From positions 5,332,001 through 5,396,000 of the forward strand of contig BSBM01000186.1 in NCBI GenBank assembly GCA_027924585.1: a stretch of 64,000 bases of DNA, read 5' to 3'. Below the pieces are notes generated by a model, which was not told the DNA's origin, searched no databases, and was given only the letters and a program-made list of their open reading frames with translations. Positions 1 to 12,306 of this stretch are shown here, one piece after another (positions within the stretch are counted from its first letter, which is position 1; each line of letters opens with the position of its first letter). This stretch comes from Larix kaempferi (lineage: Eukaryota; Streptophyta; Pinopsida; Pinales; Pinaceae). The translations under genes were made by a program, and so were the position numbers.

Positions 1-690
1 GGTGGAGGAGTGGGAGATGGGTGTGGGTGGAGGCAGAGGGGGAGGATGTGGAGGAGGAGAGGGGGAGGAGGAGGTGGAGGAGTGAGAGGGATGGGGAAGT
101 AAGGGTAGGAGAGGAATTAGGAGAATGCGAGGAGGGGGATAGGTGAGGGGAGTAAAGTGGAGGAGTGGGAGGTGGAGGTGGTGGAAAAAGAGGGGGAGGA
201 GGAAGATGAGTAGGAGTAAGAGGAGGAGCAGGAAGAGGAGGAGGTGTAAGGGGGTGAGGAGGAGGAGGAGGGGTAGGAAGAGTAGGGGTGGGAAGAGGGG
301 GAGGAAGAGGGGAGTATAAGGGACTGTTTGGAGGAAGGGGAGAGGGAAGGGAGAGGGAGAAGGGGAGGAGTAGGAGTAGGAGGGGGACAGGAGGAAGGAG
401 TGCATAGGAGGTTGGAGGAGGATGAGAAGGGAGGTGTGAAGGAGGACAAAGGGAGGGGAGGTGAGGGGAGATGGTGTAGGCATTTGGGAAGGGAGAGGGG
501 GAGGAGTAGGAGGGGGAGATGGGTAGGTGAAGGATGAGGATAGGGGGTAGGGGATAGAGGAGAAGGAATGGGAGGGGTGGAGGAGGTAGAGGTGAGATGG
601 TAGAGTGTGAGGAGGAGGAGGAGGGTGAGGAATGGGGGATGAAGGATGAGGAGAGGGGGTTGGAGGAGGAGGTGGAGTGTATAAATATCC
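1..690. repeat. GA-rich low-complexity purine tract
   Basis: The plus strand is almost wholly G and A with scattered T and very little C, built from irregular GGA, GGT and GAG triplets with no fixed period. Open frames here encode only Ser/Pro-rich or Gly/Glu/Arg-rich low-complexity peptides on opposite strands, which is what such composition produces by chance, so none is called. The tract ends just before a TATA-like stretch at about 679-689. It resembles the tract at 3030-3598 in composition. Confidence 0.9.
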
Positions 691-1964
691 CCAAATAAAA
701 ATAATTTGAAGTTGTTGATCTACTCATTTTATTAAGTTATTGTTCATCAGTGTGTTTTATTGAAGAATATTTCTGTCACGGTTGAGAGCTGCCAAGTGTC
801 CACTTATGGACAAATGTAAGAAGAACAAATTCCTATTTTTCTAATAAATGGATCTGGTGAGGACAGCCACGCCGAAAGAGGAAATCATGCATCACAACGG
901 TGGGAGAACAAGGAGAGTTAACCTCAGAGAAGTCAAGCAAGTGTCAAGAGTGCATTAATGGAACTAGACACACTCCCTAAAGAGTAGGGATTGAAATAGT
1001 CACGATTTTAGGGAATCGACTGTTTGCAAAAGACCTAGGAAACAAACAATAAAATGACATATGTGGGAGGTGGGACGCTGCCTAGTATGTCCAGGAAAAG
1101 AACAATTTGATGTGTGAGCACAATAGTGTTATGCAAAGAGTGAATTGTTTTGCTTTGTGAGCACAATCGTGTTAGGCAAAGAGTGAATTGTTTTGCTTTG
1201 TGAGCACAATAGTGTTAGGCAAAGAGTGAACTGATTTACTATGTGAGCACATTGGTGTTAGGAAAAGTAGTGATTTGGAACTTGACATAGGTTAACTAGT
1301 TTCTGCCCTTGGGATGCATGATTTGTCTAGGGGGTGGTTAGAGTGTATCAAGACACAACTCTAGATATACAGTTGGGAGGAGCGTGGCTATCCGTACCTT
1401 ATTTAGGCATCAAATTACTCTCAGGCTCCATGGTTAATTAATATTTCATAGGATTTATGGAAATTTAATTAGAGTTGAAGATGGATCTATGTTTTATGAA
1501 AATTGAATGTACATTGTGCACATGTTTCGAAATTGTTTTATAAGTATATTCTACTCATTATTTAGATATGCTTACAATATGGTAGAGGTGTAATTCCTCT
1601 CCATTTGAATACATTATTAAGGTTAATATCTATTCATTGTGGACCATATGTTAAAGATTTGAATTCCTGTTTACTTTTTAGAGTTTGTTTTAGGAAGGGT
1701 TTACCCTTGTGGCCTCTACTTATAATCTTCATTATGAATAGTAATCCAAGTGCATTTATTTGATTGCAAACACATAGTTTTCCTCACACTAAAACCGAAA
1801 TTTGATCAAGAGAAAATACTTGAACCATTAAATAGTAGAACAACTTTCTAGATCCATTTTTTCCGCAATCGAAAAGACCTATATCCGCATTTTCGACAAA
1901 CAAAAAGAACTAGATCTTCATTTCCTCAATAAAAAAGACCTAGATCCTCCTTTTTACAATCGAA
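691..1964. other. Unassigned non-coding DNA
   Basis: AT-rich sequence with no open frame of note and no recognisable protein similarity on either strand. The only internal structure I see is the 43-bp tandem repeat at 1113-1284, annotated separately. It could be LTR or untranslated sequence of an old retroelement upstream of the gag fragment at 3622, but no terminal repeat or primer site can be shown. Confidence 0.5.
1113..1284. repeat. 43-bp tandem repeat, four copies
   Basis: The phrase TGTGAGCACAATAGTGTTAG recurs at 1113, 1156, 1199 and 1242, an exact spacing of 43 bp. Copies two and three differ at only a few bases; the fourth is more diverged and includes CATTGG in place of CAATAG. Units abut directly with no unique spacers, so this is a short minisatellite and not a CRISPR-like array. 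Confidence 0.9.
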
Positions 1965-2425
1965 AGGTTTGAGACCCACAACCCGCAATCCACACTACGA
2001 AATTTGGATTGCAGAAACAAGAAAGTGCTCTTTTGGTAAAAGTTGGATATGCTATCCGCAACGCGGAAGTCAGGATTGTGGAAGAGCTAAGGTACTCTTT
2101 TTTGTAAAATATGTATCCACAATCCACAATGTGGAAGTTGTATTGTAGAAGTACTAAAGTACTAATTTTGTACAGGATGGATCCATAATGCGGAAGTCGG
2201 AAATGCAAAAGTGCTAAGACATTCATTCTTGTATTTAAACGACCCGCAACCTGCAATGCAGTAGTCGGGTTTGCGGAAGCATTAAAAACCCAAAACTGTA
2301 AATATAGGTTCCCGCAACCCGCAATGTGGAATTTGGGGTTACAGAAGCTTTAGATTGCAGAACCATTTAAATTGTGGAAGCTAGAGATTGCAGAACCATT
2401 TTAAGTTGTGGAAGCCAGGTTGTTG
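1965..2425. repeat. Hairpin-rich degenerate array (CCGCAAT family)
   Basis: A run of diverged units, each with CCGCAA or CACAATCC-type motifs followed within tens of bases by the inverted form (GGATTGCAG, GCGGAAG, GGTTGCGG). Each unit can fold on itself imperfectly. Units are separated by AT-rich linkers containing phrases such as AAGTGCT and GTACT. The 100-codon minus frame across it (1954-2256) is judged a by-product of the repeat. A related array lies at 55010-55320. Confidence 0.7.
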
Positions 2426-3029
2426 AGTCTATAAATTTCTTTTAACCATCAATTTTCTTGGGTTTCTGCAACTCAGTAAATGCATTATTGTAATGAACTT
2501 TGATGTTCCTTTTTTCTGATTAAAGTAGGTTGAGAGGTTAATGGATTATATGATGTTAAATCCTCATTATATTAGCTATGTATGGTGAAGTAAGAGATTT
2601 ATATTGGGAAGCATTGTATTGATGAATTATTGTAGATCCTTAATGAGAAATGAATATCATGTATGGATATCAATAAAGGAAATTCATGAGAAAGCATTGT
2701 ATTGATGAATTATTGTAGATCCTTAATAAAAAAATGAATAGTATGAATTTTATATCAAGTTCATGCAGAACTATTGTGTTTGGATTTAAAATATCATACT
2801 CTTGTAGTAGGAAGGCATAACATTTTTAGTCTTGGGACATGTGTTATGTTGAGTTAAAATAAGAGTTAAGATCACTTTGGAAGACTCATCATCACATTAT
2901 TAAACCTAAGATAAATGCATTTGTTTATAATTAATAAGTATGTTTAGTGAGAAGACTAATGAAATTGTTTACTAGGTAATCAAGGAAAAAAATGTATACC
3001 CCTTTTTCCTTAAATATTAACTTGGAATT
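2426..3029. other. Unassigned AT-rich DNA
   Basis: No open frame and no recognised domain. A short direct repeat is visible: GAAAGCATTGTATTGATGAA at about 2691 closely matches GAAGCATTGTATTGATGAAT near 2609, each followed by TTATTGTAGATCCTTAAT. Nothing else supportable is seen. Confidence 0.5.
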
Positions 3030-3598
3030 ATGGGTATGTTACATGGAGAGGTGGGGGAGGAGGGGAGGATGGTGGGAGAGGAGGAGGAGGGGGAGGAGGA
3101 GGCATAAGATGAGGCATAGGTGAAATGTGAAGGGTGGGGGGAGGGGAGGGAGGGGGAGAGGAGGAGGGGAAGAAGGGAAGGGTTAGAGGGGAGAGGGGAG
3201 AATAATGTGATAAGGTGATCAGATGGAAGGGAGAGGAGGAGGTGGTTGAGTAGAGGGAGAGGAGGATGATATGAAGGAGGGTAAGTGAGAGGGAGAGGGG
3301 AGAGGGTGAGTAGGAGTAATGGGGAGGAGGAGGAGGGGGGATGAGGAGGAGGAGGAGGGGGGATGAGGAGGAGGAGTAGGGGTAAATGGAGGATGAGGTG
3401 GATATGGGGTGGAGGAGGAGGAGGAGGAGGGGAAGGAGAGGGTGGGAGGGGGAGGGGGAGGAGGAGAGGGTGATGAAGAATATGAGGAGGATAAGGTAGG
3501 AGGATAAGTAAGAGGAGTAGGAGGAGAAGGGGGGGATGAAGAGGAGGAGGGGGTGTACAAGGATGGGGGGAGGGGGAGGGGAGGGGGAGGGGGCGGTT
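3030..3598. repeat. Second GA-rich purine tract
   Basis: Composition is nearly identical to the tract at 1-690: GGA, GAG and GGGGA blocks with rare T and C on the plus strand. Overlapping frames on the minus strand give only Ser/Pro/Leu homopolymer-like peptides and are not genes. It stops about 25 bp before the start of the gag fragment at 3622, so in the original retroelement it probably lay in the leader between the primer site and gag (inference). Confidence 0.88.
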
Positions 3599-3621
3599 GA
3601 AACTACTCTTGACATCTTTGT

Positions 3622-5335
3622 ATGATTCAAACAAGATACTCAGATTCTAAGAAGAAGGTTCCTCTATCAGAGGAAGAAGAGGGAGAAGAAATCAATTCTA
3701 CTGAAGGGAACATAAAAGGAGAGTCAGATATGTCTCACAATGAAGAAAAAGATGAGTTCAAGATATTTTTTCAAAGCATGATGAAAGGATTACAAGACAT
3801 CTCTCAAAATATTGTTCAATCTAGAAAGGAGACCGGAGAGTTCTTAGCTCAGTATCTAGAAAGTAAAAATGGAGAGGGGAGTAGCAATGGTACCCCACAT
3901 GGAAAAGGGAATATCAGTGGTGGCTCTATTTTCACAATAAATGGTCCTCATAATCACCCTAATGAATTCAAGATGGAATCTTAGCTTCATTCCAGGCCTA
4001 CTATGCCCAATTTTACTAAAGAACAAAGAGAGGAACCTGAGGTTCAAAATGAAGGTCTTGCTTCATGGGAAGACACATATGTTGAGTACCTCACACTAAA
4101 TGAAGAATGAAGAAGAGATTTTCCATTCAAATATTTATGTGATCTTCAGTATAAGACAAGTTTTAGAGGAATCTTTCAGATGCTAAATCAGAACTATGAG
4201 TTAAGAAATGCTATTGGTAAAATTTCTTTTCCTTACTTTGATGTCTCATAGAAGTGGACTACTAACTCTTGGATTCAAAAGCTTCATAATTATTTTTAGT
4301 TAAATCTAATGGCTGAGAGATATGCCATTAAGTTGGCTTCTCTGCACTTACATGGGAAGTCATTGATTGGTGGTTTCATGGCCTGAAAACACTTGGGAAT
4401 GATCAAGTGGCCACTTATGAAGAGTTCACAAGAATACTGGCTAAAATATTCAAAATAAGATATCTTGATATCACCTTCAGAGAACTAGAACATGTGAAGC
4501 AGACTGGAACTTATGAAGCTTACATCTTTGAGTTTCAAAAACTAGCTGTGATGGTATTTTATATCTCAGAAGCTAACCTTTAAAAGGTTTGGTGAAGGCT
4601 TACATACCCTCTACCTTGTAAGATGCACTAAGTAGAACAATAGACTTGCAAGACTCTATTCCAAGGACAATATTTCCTCCTATAACTCTTGGTCCTACTC
4701 AATTCAAGAATCAAAGGCCACCCATGAAAGGTCCTTCTGGAAATTTCAAGAGGGACAAATATTCTCACGATCGAGATGAATTGAGAAGAAGGAAGCGGTG
4801 CTTCACCTGTCAAGAACCATGGGTTCTAGTACATAGATGTTCTAAAGGAAAGACACACTACATTGAAGTTTACTCAGAGAGTGAAGCTAAGGAGGAAGAA
4901 GAAGAGGCCCCAGTATATGAAAAAGTTTCCTATGAGACTACAGAAGAAGAACCTACCCCTAAGGTGAGCAAGATTGCAATACTGTCAGGAGTGCCTCACT
5001 TCTATACACTCAAATTCAAAGGAGTGGTTCAGGGACAATCAATCACTGTATTAGTGGATGGATGAGAAAAACATAACTTAATTAATTCAACTCTGTTCGA
5101 AAGGAGGAAGCTACCTACTAAAATATTTGGAGGCTTCATTGTTATCATTCCAGGTAATCATTCTATGGATTGTTCTAGATGGATTACAAAATTGCATATT
5201 TATATAGGGGATAATACCATAACATATAGCTTTTATGTTGTGAATGTGGTTGATACTAACATGGTCTTGGGAGTACAATAGTCTTATTCCATTGCGAAGC
5301 ACTCCATAGACTATTTTTGAAGCCTCAGTTGTGTA
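3622..5335 (+). pseudogene. Decayed Ty3/gypsy gag-protease fragment
   Basis: Remnant of a retrotransposon structural polyprotein and start of its protease. The first 120 codons (3622-3984) give an acidic N-terminus. A broken frame at about 4100-4600 follows, with the gag core signature of a tryptophan-rich PYF..W..KLHNYF type and FRELEHVKQTGTYEAYIFEF. At 4646-5065 a 139-codon frame holds a basic linker, a zinc-knuckle of the plant type CFTCQEPW...HRC (about residues 52-65) and an acidic tail. The protease motif follows at about 5048, where the expected Asp-Ser-Gly reads VDG then a stop. VLGVQ, the usual end of the protease fold, is at about 5268-5280. Stops and at least one frameshift break it. 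No RT follows on this strand, so it is truncated. Confidence 0.82.
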
Positions 5336-6266
5336 GGTGCAAGAATGGGTTCTAAGGCGAACAACATAGGGTGAAAACCCATACTGAAAGGCTTCAAAAT
5401 GCCATGCACAAGGAAAATTCTATCCCCAGCATGTTTGGAATAGTAATCTCTCATGGATACAATGGCCTCTGCTGGCACTTGTGGGGTTTGATCCTAGAAG
5501 GATCTGTCTTCATAAAAAGGAAGATCAAAGTATCCTGATTCTAAAGTGGATCTAAACCTAAGACAACTCTACCTTAAAAGAAAATGTAAGCTAAGTCAGA
5601 TGTAATCTAAAAGGAATGTATTGTTTGTGTGTAGGGTAACTTGGTTTGAGTCCCAATAAGTTATCTCATCAACTTGACAGAAATGTGAAATTGAATCATT
5701 AACTCCTTGCTTCAAAATACAATCAGGCAATAAATATTACTGATAATAATTCAAAGATTAAGCATATCCAAGATTATCATGTTGTTCTTTTATCAATTGA
5801 AAAATCAACATGAAATTAATAATTTATGTGAATGATTTGCAGAAATAGAAAAAGATTTTAATTAAAGAAATTCAATTAAAACATAAATATACAAAGATCA
5901 TGAATTAAGACAAATTTGAATTCTACATCAATGCATTAATGATTGGATGCAAAAATTAGCAATATTAATTGATAATTAAGGTGAAGAAATCAAACATCAT
6001 CAAAGAAATTTGATAACTTACACAAAGAAGATTCCAAAAGAAACTAACTTTGATTCATTGGTCTACAAAAAATTACATGATCACAAGTGAAACAACGTTT
6101 CTCTAGTCCTTCTATGGCGATTATCTCCCCCCCTTGCCCATGAGTCTTATATCCCTTTAAATAATAATTGCAGAAATGGTTACAAAGGGTAGTTTTCCCA
6201 TGAAAACTGGGATTTACAAAATCAGACTATTCTAATATATCATCGTAGAAAATGGTCCATAACGCG
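5336..6266. other. Non-coding flank of T1
   Basis: AT-rich and without an open frame above noise. Read on the minus strand it contains a TATA-like GGGATATAAGACTC at about 6150, preceded by sequence that continues from 54104 once T1 is removed. It may therefore be the U3/R/U5 part of an older minus-strand LTR that T1 interrupted. That is inference; no LTR end was found. The last five bases, ACGCG (6262-6266), are the T1 target-site copy. Confidence 0.45.
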
Positions 6267-8010
6267 TGTTAAGGATGAAATTGTTCTCTTTTTTATGTGT
6301 TTCTTTTAGGATTGTTTGAACTTCATTTTCTTTTATTTGTCCATGATTTTGATTATTTTGTTTTCAATTTTTATTTATTTCTGATTGCTTTTAATTTTTT
6401 AGTTCAAAAACCTTTAAATGGCTTCTGTGTCATGATATCTATCTCAAAGTTTTCAATTATATCTATTTAGCTTTATCATAAAGCTTTGAACCAAGATCTA
6501 ACCTTTACCCAAAGTGTATTTGTTAAATTTCCTATGTTAAAAGATTCTTGCAGCTCAAAGTTCAAAATAGACCCCTAATGCGCTACAGGAATTTGATATG
6601 ATGAAAGATCGTGGTTATTTATGTTGAATGGTGACTCGTTATGAGTTATGATAACTTGAGATGTTGAGTTATGATCAATTAAGATACTAAAATACACGTT
6701 GAAGAATGATAATAGTTACAAGCTCTATTACATTTCATCATTGTAAGAGATGAGGGTTTGAAGTGCCACAAGTCAAATTTGGGGATCATGAAATGAAAAG
6801 CTGAAGACATCTGTAGCTGAACCCGGTTAGTTCCACATCTTTGAACATTTATAGCCTCTCCTTCAGAAACTTAGTTAAGAAACTTGCAGTTATAATATGG
6901 GAAGAAGTGGCGATATTAACAAGGTAGAAATGATGGACACGAAGTGGGCTGCGCAATTTCCGAAATGTGCAGACATGTTTAAACTAGCTAGATGGTTCAA
7001 TTTCTTCAAGAAAGTTACTGGGTTTAATGAAGAAGTTTTGATTTAATTTGCAAAGAATTTGACTAATGATGTTATTAAGTTCAAAACCTTAATATTTCAG
7101 CTCACGGAAGCCTTAATTCCTGAAGCTACTTGCATCGCCATGGATGGGGAATTGTGGTTCAAAAAAGTTCCTTTCAAGTTTGACCCAAATCCTTTCTTGC
7201 TACCAGGTAATGAAACCCTAAATTGGAGCAATGGTGTTCATATAACAAAATTTCAAGCAGAATGGAGGGAGGTGCTAGTCATTATACAAGCCTACGTTAC
7301 ATGTGAGGGTAGGTTCTCAATGGTTTTTAAATACCATGTTAGGTTTTTTACGCATCTTAAATTGCATTGTAAAATAAATCTACCTTCTTGTACAAAAGCA
7401 TCCAAAAAATGTCAAATAAGGAGAAAGCGCATCCCGAGCATACAAGGCCGCATCCTGAGCATACAAGGAAATCCATATTTCATCATGGACTTATAAAATT
7501 GATCATTCAAACAGTACTAGAAAAGGAAAAGAAGACCTAGGAATATTTTATATTTTGGTCTGGATTTATGGATGAATAGGATGAGTGAATAAACAAGAAT
7601 AGGTCCAAAAAGAAAGGTAAAAAGGGTAAGGAGGGAGTTTTGATACAAGAAATTTCTGAAAAGCCTCTGTTACAGGAAAAATAAAAAAGTCCCGAAAAGG
7701 AGGAACAGGTTAATATAGTCGAAGAAAAACAAGAACATTGTTAAGAAGAGAAAGAACACTATCAAGAAGTTCAAGAAATAGAGAAAACAATTAGTCTTAT
7801 AGCTGAACAAGTTCAAAGTCTAGTCACACCAAAACAGAGTATAATTGAGAACCTAGTTTCACCGACTTCTGTAGAAGATACAAAGAATGAAAGTTTCCAG
7901 GTTATGGACTTAGAAGCAGATGCAAACCTCCTCATGCAGTTAAGACAATAAATTTAGAAGTTTAGAACAAGATCAACTACGAACAATAATATGGAAAAGG
8001 GTTCAAGTTC
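6267..8010 (+). repeat. T1 5' LTR, first part
   Basis: Matches the 3' LTR from 51033 onward base for base with scattered substitutions, up to the point where C1 inserted. The last five bases, AGTTC (8006-8010), are the C1 target-site copy repeated at 43014-43018. The LTR resumes at 43019. It contains a decayed copy of the LTR-borne reading frame. Confidence 0.93.
6897..8010 (+). pseudogene. Decayed 5' LTR copy of the LTR-borne frame
   Basis: Homologous to the open frame at 51666-52703 in the 3' LTR, beginning at the equivalent ATG. Differences include an in-frame TAA in the context LI-stop-FAKN near 7042 and a small deletion after the CKINLP motif (about 7380), which shifts the frame. Several TAG/TAA codons lie near 7490-7690. 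A 145-codon piece (7059-7496) stays open but ends in shifted sequence. At the end of the first domain it has TAA where the 3' copy has TGA, so the stop there is probably ancestral. The frame is cut at 8010 by C1 and resumes at 43019. Confidence 0.8.
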
Positions 8011-11000
8011 TGTAATATCCTGAATTTTGTACTAACTATTTTGTTGTTATATTGGGCCACGGCCCCAGCACCTATGTTTATTTTGAGTATTTGGAATGAG
8101 CCCTAGAACCTATGATTTATTCTTTTATATGTATATCGACATATCAGGCATGGACGCTCACTAACTTCTTTATTTGAGTATATACTGGGCAAGAAGGCCC
8201 CAATGTTTAATGATCTTCAACTTTGATAACGGTACAAAACCTAACATACTGAGATGATCTTTTGTTACTTACTATGCAGAGCTATGATTTTACATTATTT
8301 GACTTATGAGTGTGTTGAGTGTGGACTCAGAAACACACACGTAACCTACGCACTGGGCATCAGCCCCGATGTACCTAGAAGAATGTTTATATACTGGGAG
8401 TAATCCCTAACATACATTGAGTGTTGGTCCTAAGCCCTGGAGCACTCCAAGCTTGATAAACGAATACTGGATCCAAGGCAACTTAAATATTATAGATGTG
8501 CCTCACAACCACATTCTAGCACTAGTGTTGAGAAGAGGCTTTGGAATTGCACTAGCGTAATGCCCATGTGAGAGTGTTGAGTTAAAAGGCTCTAAAGAGC
8601 ACTTGGGGTTACTAAATCTCAAAGTGTTGAGTCGGAAGGACTCTAAATAGCACTTTTACTTTCATCATACTTATTTTATTTGATTAAATGATTTATTTTT
8701 ATCTATCATCAAGTACTGCGGGAACTACCATGTTAAACGAGGGAATCCGACATGAAAGAGAGAGACTAGAGGTGCCTATCCAAGCCTACCAAAAGACCGT
8801 CCAAAGAAGTGGACCTTAACCCTAATTTGTTAAACCAAAGTATCATAGAGGATTACATATTGGTATTAAGAATTGTAATAAATAAGGATGTGATTATTTA
8901 TTTATAAAAGACATTCATCGCATATAGGTTATGCATAGTGGGATGCCACATTATGTAATAATATTAATAAAAGTATTCATATTTAGTGGACAACCATGAT
9001 TGTAAATAATAGTAATAGTGTATTAATACCTAGGTTAGAATTACTATTATTATAATTATTGTTACCATAATTATTATGCAGAGCTTAAATAAAAAATCAC
9101 TGATCGATTAAGCCATTGAAAAAGTCTTAGTGCAAAAAAACTAAATACTTATTAAATAATATATTTTAAATATTATTTATTAATTTAAAGAAACAAATTA
9201 TTCCAACAGTTATAATTAAAGAATACCCTACTTGAAGAGGGTAGATCCCAAGTTGGGGATTATCTATCTTTTCATTATCATTCTCGGATGGTCATTAAAG
9301 GAAAAACTTTTGCTCCAAGAAACTGAACCAGCAGTAACCTTTGGTCCTCTGTCTCTTTTGCATGTTGGAATCCAGCTCGGGGGGATCCATACTGAAGCAG
9401 GAACGGTTGTAGGATCATGGTTGGGAGGAACATGATAGCCCCAAAGTTATCCAGATAAAGGAAATCACCCTAACAGGTTAGCTAGATACAACAGGCTCTA
9501 CATTAACCATTGTTGTGTGTGCAGGTCACTACAGGAAGGATTCAAGTTCCAAGCAGCTGGGTTTCCACAGGAAGGGACCAAGTACTCAAGCAGCTAGGTA
9601 TGGGGTATTTAATGTTTCAAATTTTCAGTTATAATAAAGTTAGGTTTCTACAATTAGAATAGATACTGAATTATTGTTCATTATCAATATTATCAATTTT
9701 GAGGTTTTGCCCAGAACCTAGTGGAGGGTCTAGCAGGGCTAGATGAGCTAGCCTTTGCTAGACAACGTACATTGTCTTCTAGGTTAGGGTTATTATAATT
9801 CCTTGTCCATAGATATATGTTTTATGTTTGAATTGTATTCCCTATTCATAGGGCAGAGTTTCATCTACGACTGTTAGTTTTTTTTACATTATTACCTTGT
9901 CTATATTGGAAACACTACCAAATAGAAATAAAAACCAGACAACGAAAATTTCAGCTGCACTACTCATTTATATTATCAGACATCTCTACGATAGCAATCT
10001 TAAATCAAAATTTAAACGCATCAAGTATTACACAGAGATTCGTATTCCAAAACATAGGTTCACATATCCAAACATAGATTCACATATAATTCAATCGTCA
10101 TCTGCATTTTAAATATGGGTGCCAATCCAAAAACCCTTATGGGCTTGCAATTCATGGATCAGATCCCATCCCCAATCAAAATGCGCTTCATATCAAAACA
10201 AATTTATTCAATACACAGTAACCTTAAACGTATTTCTACGTTAGTTAACCATTCGTCCTTGTAAACAGTAAAATAGAAATTCATAGGAGGAATCCGGATT
10301 TCAATGTTTAAAACTTACAGAAGTCAAACGCAAATCGATACCACAGGCAGACTTCAGCAACGACGATTTGTTTCCACTTTAAAATTCTTAAACTCAAACT
10401 TAGAAAACTTATGAAGGTCACGACTACACAAACGCAGGCTTAAAATTTCAACTTGAAAACTCTAATGGGAACCTCCCCAGTTCACGGTTCGAATCTCATA
10501 ACCTAAGGATAGGCGCCCATACTTTTCAAAACTAGTAAACCATAGGTTTGGGTATCAAACCCTTGGAATAGCTCATCTTGCCCAAGATCATTCATGATAA
10601 AATTAGACTCTGGATAAGAGTATCACGGGTATCAACGAAATACAAATCTACCATTTATTAGCCCAATTGTCTAGCTACAGGATAATACTATAACAGTGCA
10701 TACATTCTTACAAATTGCGCCATAGTAAAGAAATACGCAAGACAGAGCCAGGGTAGGTATCACATATAACATGGAATCCATTTATTTATACAAGCGATTT
10801 TTCTATTAGAGTTTTTATACTGACAAAGGCATCATTCAAAAATATAGTAGCCAGGGTTCCTTCGTACAGCCATTAAGCCTCATTGAAATGAAAGCGCAGA
10901 TGCCCTTTATTATTACAGTTCAAACTTCAAAAAAAAAATGATACCCATGATTACATACAGGAAAGAAAAAAATATACACTTTCAGAATCCCATATTCACA

Positions 11001-12304
11001 CAAGTACAAATATAGAAATAGCAACCAAGGCCAATCCATTAAACCCTGCTACAAGCACAGGGACCCTCAGAATTTTTCACCATCAAAATATTAATTACAA
11101 CGAGTCTTCATACATCGGGTCAAGCCAAAGGTGATCACCCCTGAGACTTCAAAAATCTGAGTGAGCCAAAGGCCTGACTAAGTCTCACCGTCATAATTTA
11201 CCAAAACTAAGAAAGGTAAGTCTGAAGGGTTAACAGAACCCGGGTCTTACCATTTCCAAATGCCATGAGTAGTTTGTAAGGGCTCTTTTCTGGTTCAATG
11301 CAGGGAGCCACTCCATACCTGTCAACGAGAACATATCCGAGGTTAGAACTTGAATAGTTAAAGGATTATGGAGTTAAAAACTGAGAAAACTTCAGGGGTA
11401 ATGAGAAGTGTAGTTACCTGTAGATGGGTTCTGCTACATCGACACCATGCCCATCAATGATACCCTGGCCATGAGCTTAGCTCAGGACAGGCGTATTTGC
11501 TCCACCAACAAGCTGAAGAATCTCCCTCTAAGCCAAGAGACAATCAAACTCACGACTTGACATCGTTGGGCAAACCCTTGCCAAAACCCTTCATACAACT
11601 GGCCACAAACCATGTGACTGCCAAAGAGTGCATTTAATATAGCCAACTACCACGATAGGACACCATTGCGAATTGCAAATCATATCGTATAGTTTCTGGG
11701 GTTCAAACATTTAGTTAAGTATCATAAAGGACAAAGACCTCAACCCTTACATATTTAGCACCAATGGTGTTTTTCTTCCACCTTGAGAATTTCACATGAT
11801 GAAACTATTCACAAAATAACCACGAGGGACACCTGCGAGGAAATGTCAAATAAGTATGCAATAGCGGAATCGCTAAGTAAGACCGTAGGTCTCAAACATT
11901 CACACCTTACCTCTTGACGACTCCACCAGGAGTGCTTAGATTAACCCCAAAGTTTCAGGGAAATTCAACTTCACTCATCAAGTTCATCAAACCTGAGGAT
12001 TAACATTCAAACAATTGAGATTTTAAAACATACATTTAAAGTGCACAAGAAGCAAAATGACTGCTAGTATTATCTCATGACTACACTCTGCAATCATACT
12101 CAACATAATCACTTTCGCATTCACAAGCATGACCAATGAGAACTACCTTGTTAGAAATTCTCCCAAACACTTAGATACTGAATGCAATACCGATACCCTT
12201 TTTTTACAGCACTAAAGTTGTTTCATAAATTATAATTGGTGTTAGGCATATTTGCAAGGTGAAGGAATTTTTTTTTTTATTCTATTATTTTTAGGGACAT
12301 TACA
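8011..12304 (+). repeat. C1 5' LTR
   Basis: Intact 4294-bp LTR, TG...CA bounded, with 6-bp ends TGTAAT/ATTACA. It is homologous throughout to 32695-33749 plus 39772-43013. No long open frame is shared between the two copies, so short frames inside (such as 9232-9435 and 9897-10112) are not called. At about 8050-8460 a set of half-palindromes (TGGGC...GGCCC type) recurs. The end has a poly-T run at 12270-12279 before ATTATTTTTAGGGACATTACA. Confidence 0.93.
8050..8460. repeat. Recurrent GGGC/GGCCC semi-palindromes in C1 U3
   Basis: Degenerate phrases recur here: TTGGGCCACGGCCCC, a weaker TTGGAATGAGCCC, CAGGCATGGACGC, CTGGGCAAGAAGGCCCC, CTGGGCATCAGCCCC, CTGGGAGTAATCCC and TGGTCCTAAGCCC. Most sit beside phrases such as ACCTATGTTTATT or TTTGAGTAT. 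The same series is found, often in better form, at about 32735-33130 in the 3' LTR. It looks like an ancient minisatellite; its role is unknown. Confidence 0.6.
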
Positions 12305-12306
12305 AG

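Noticed and set aside
117-537. Overlapping open frames on both strands of the first GA tract
   Set aside because: Ser/Pro and Gly/Glu/Arg homopolymer-like peptides produced by purine-rich DNA; no domain, no start context.
1113-1284. CRISPR-like array
   Set aside because: Units are contiguous with no unique spacers, and the sequence is plant nuclear.
3017-3634. Long minus-strand frames of 113-205 codons in the second GA tract
   Set aside because: Three overlapping frames are open at once, as expected where stop codons are compositionally excluded.
10480-10495. GGTTCGAATCTC, a tRNA B-box-like motif
   Set aside because: No acceptor stem or A box around it, and it recurs in the other C1 LTR (about 41197). 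Similar motifs in copia LTRs are likewise unsupported.
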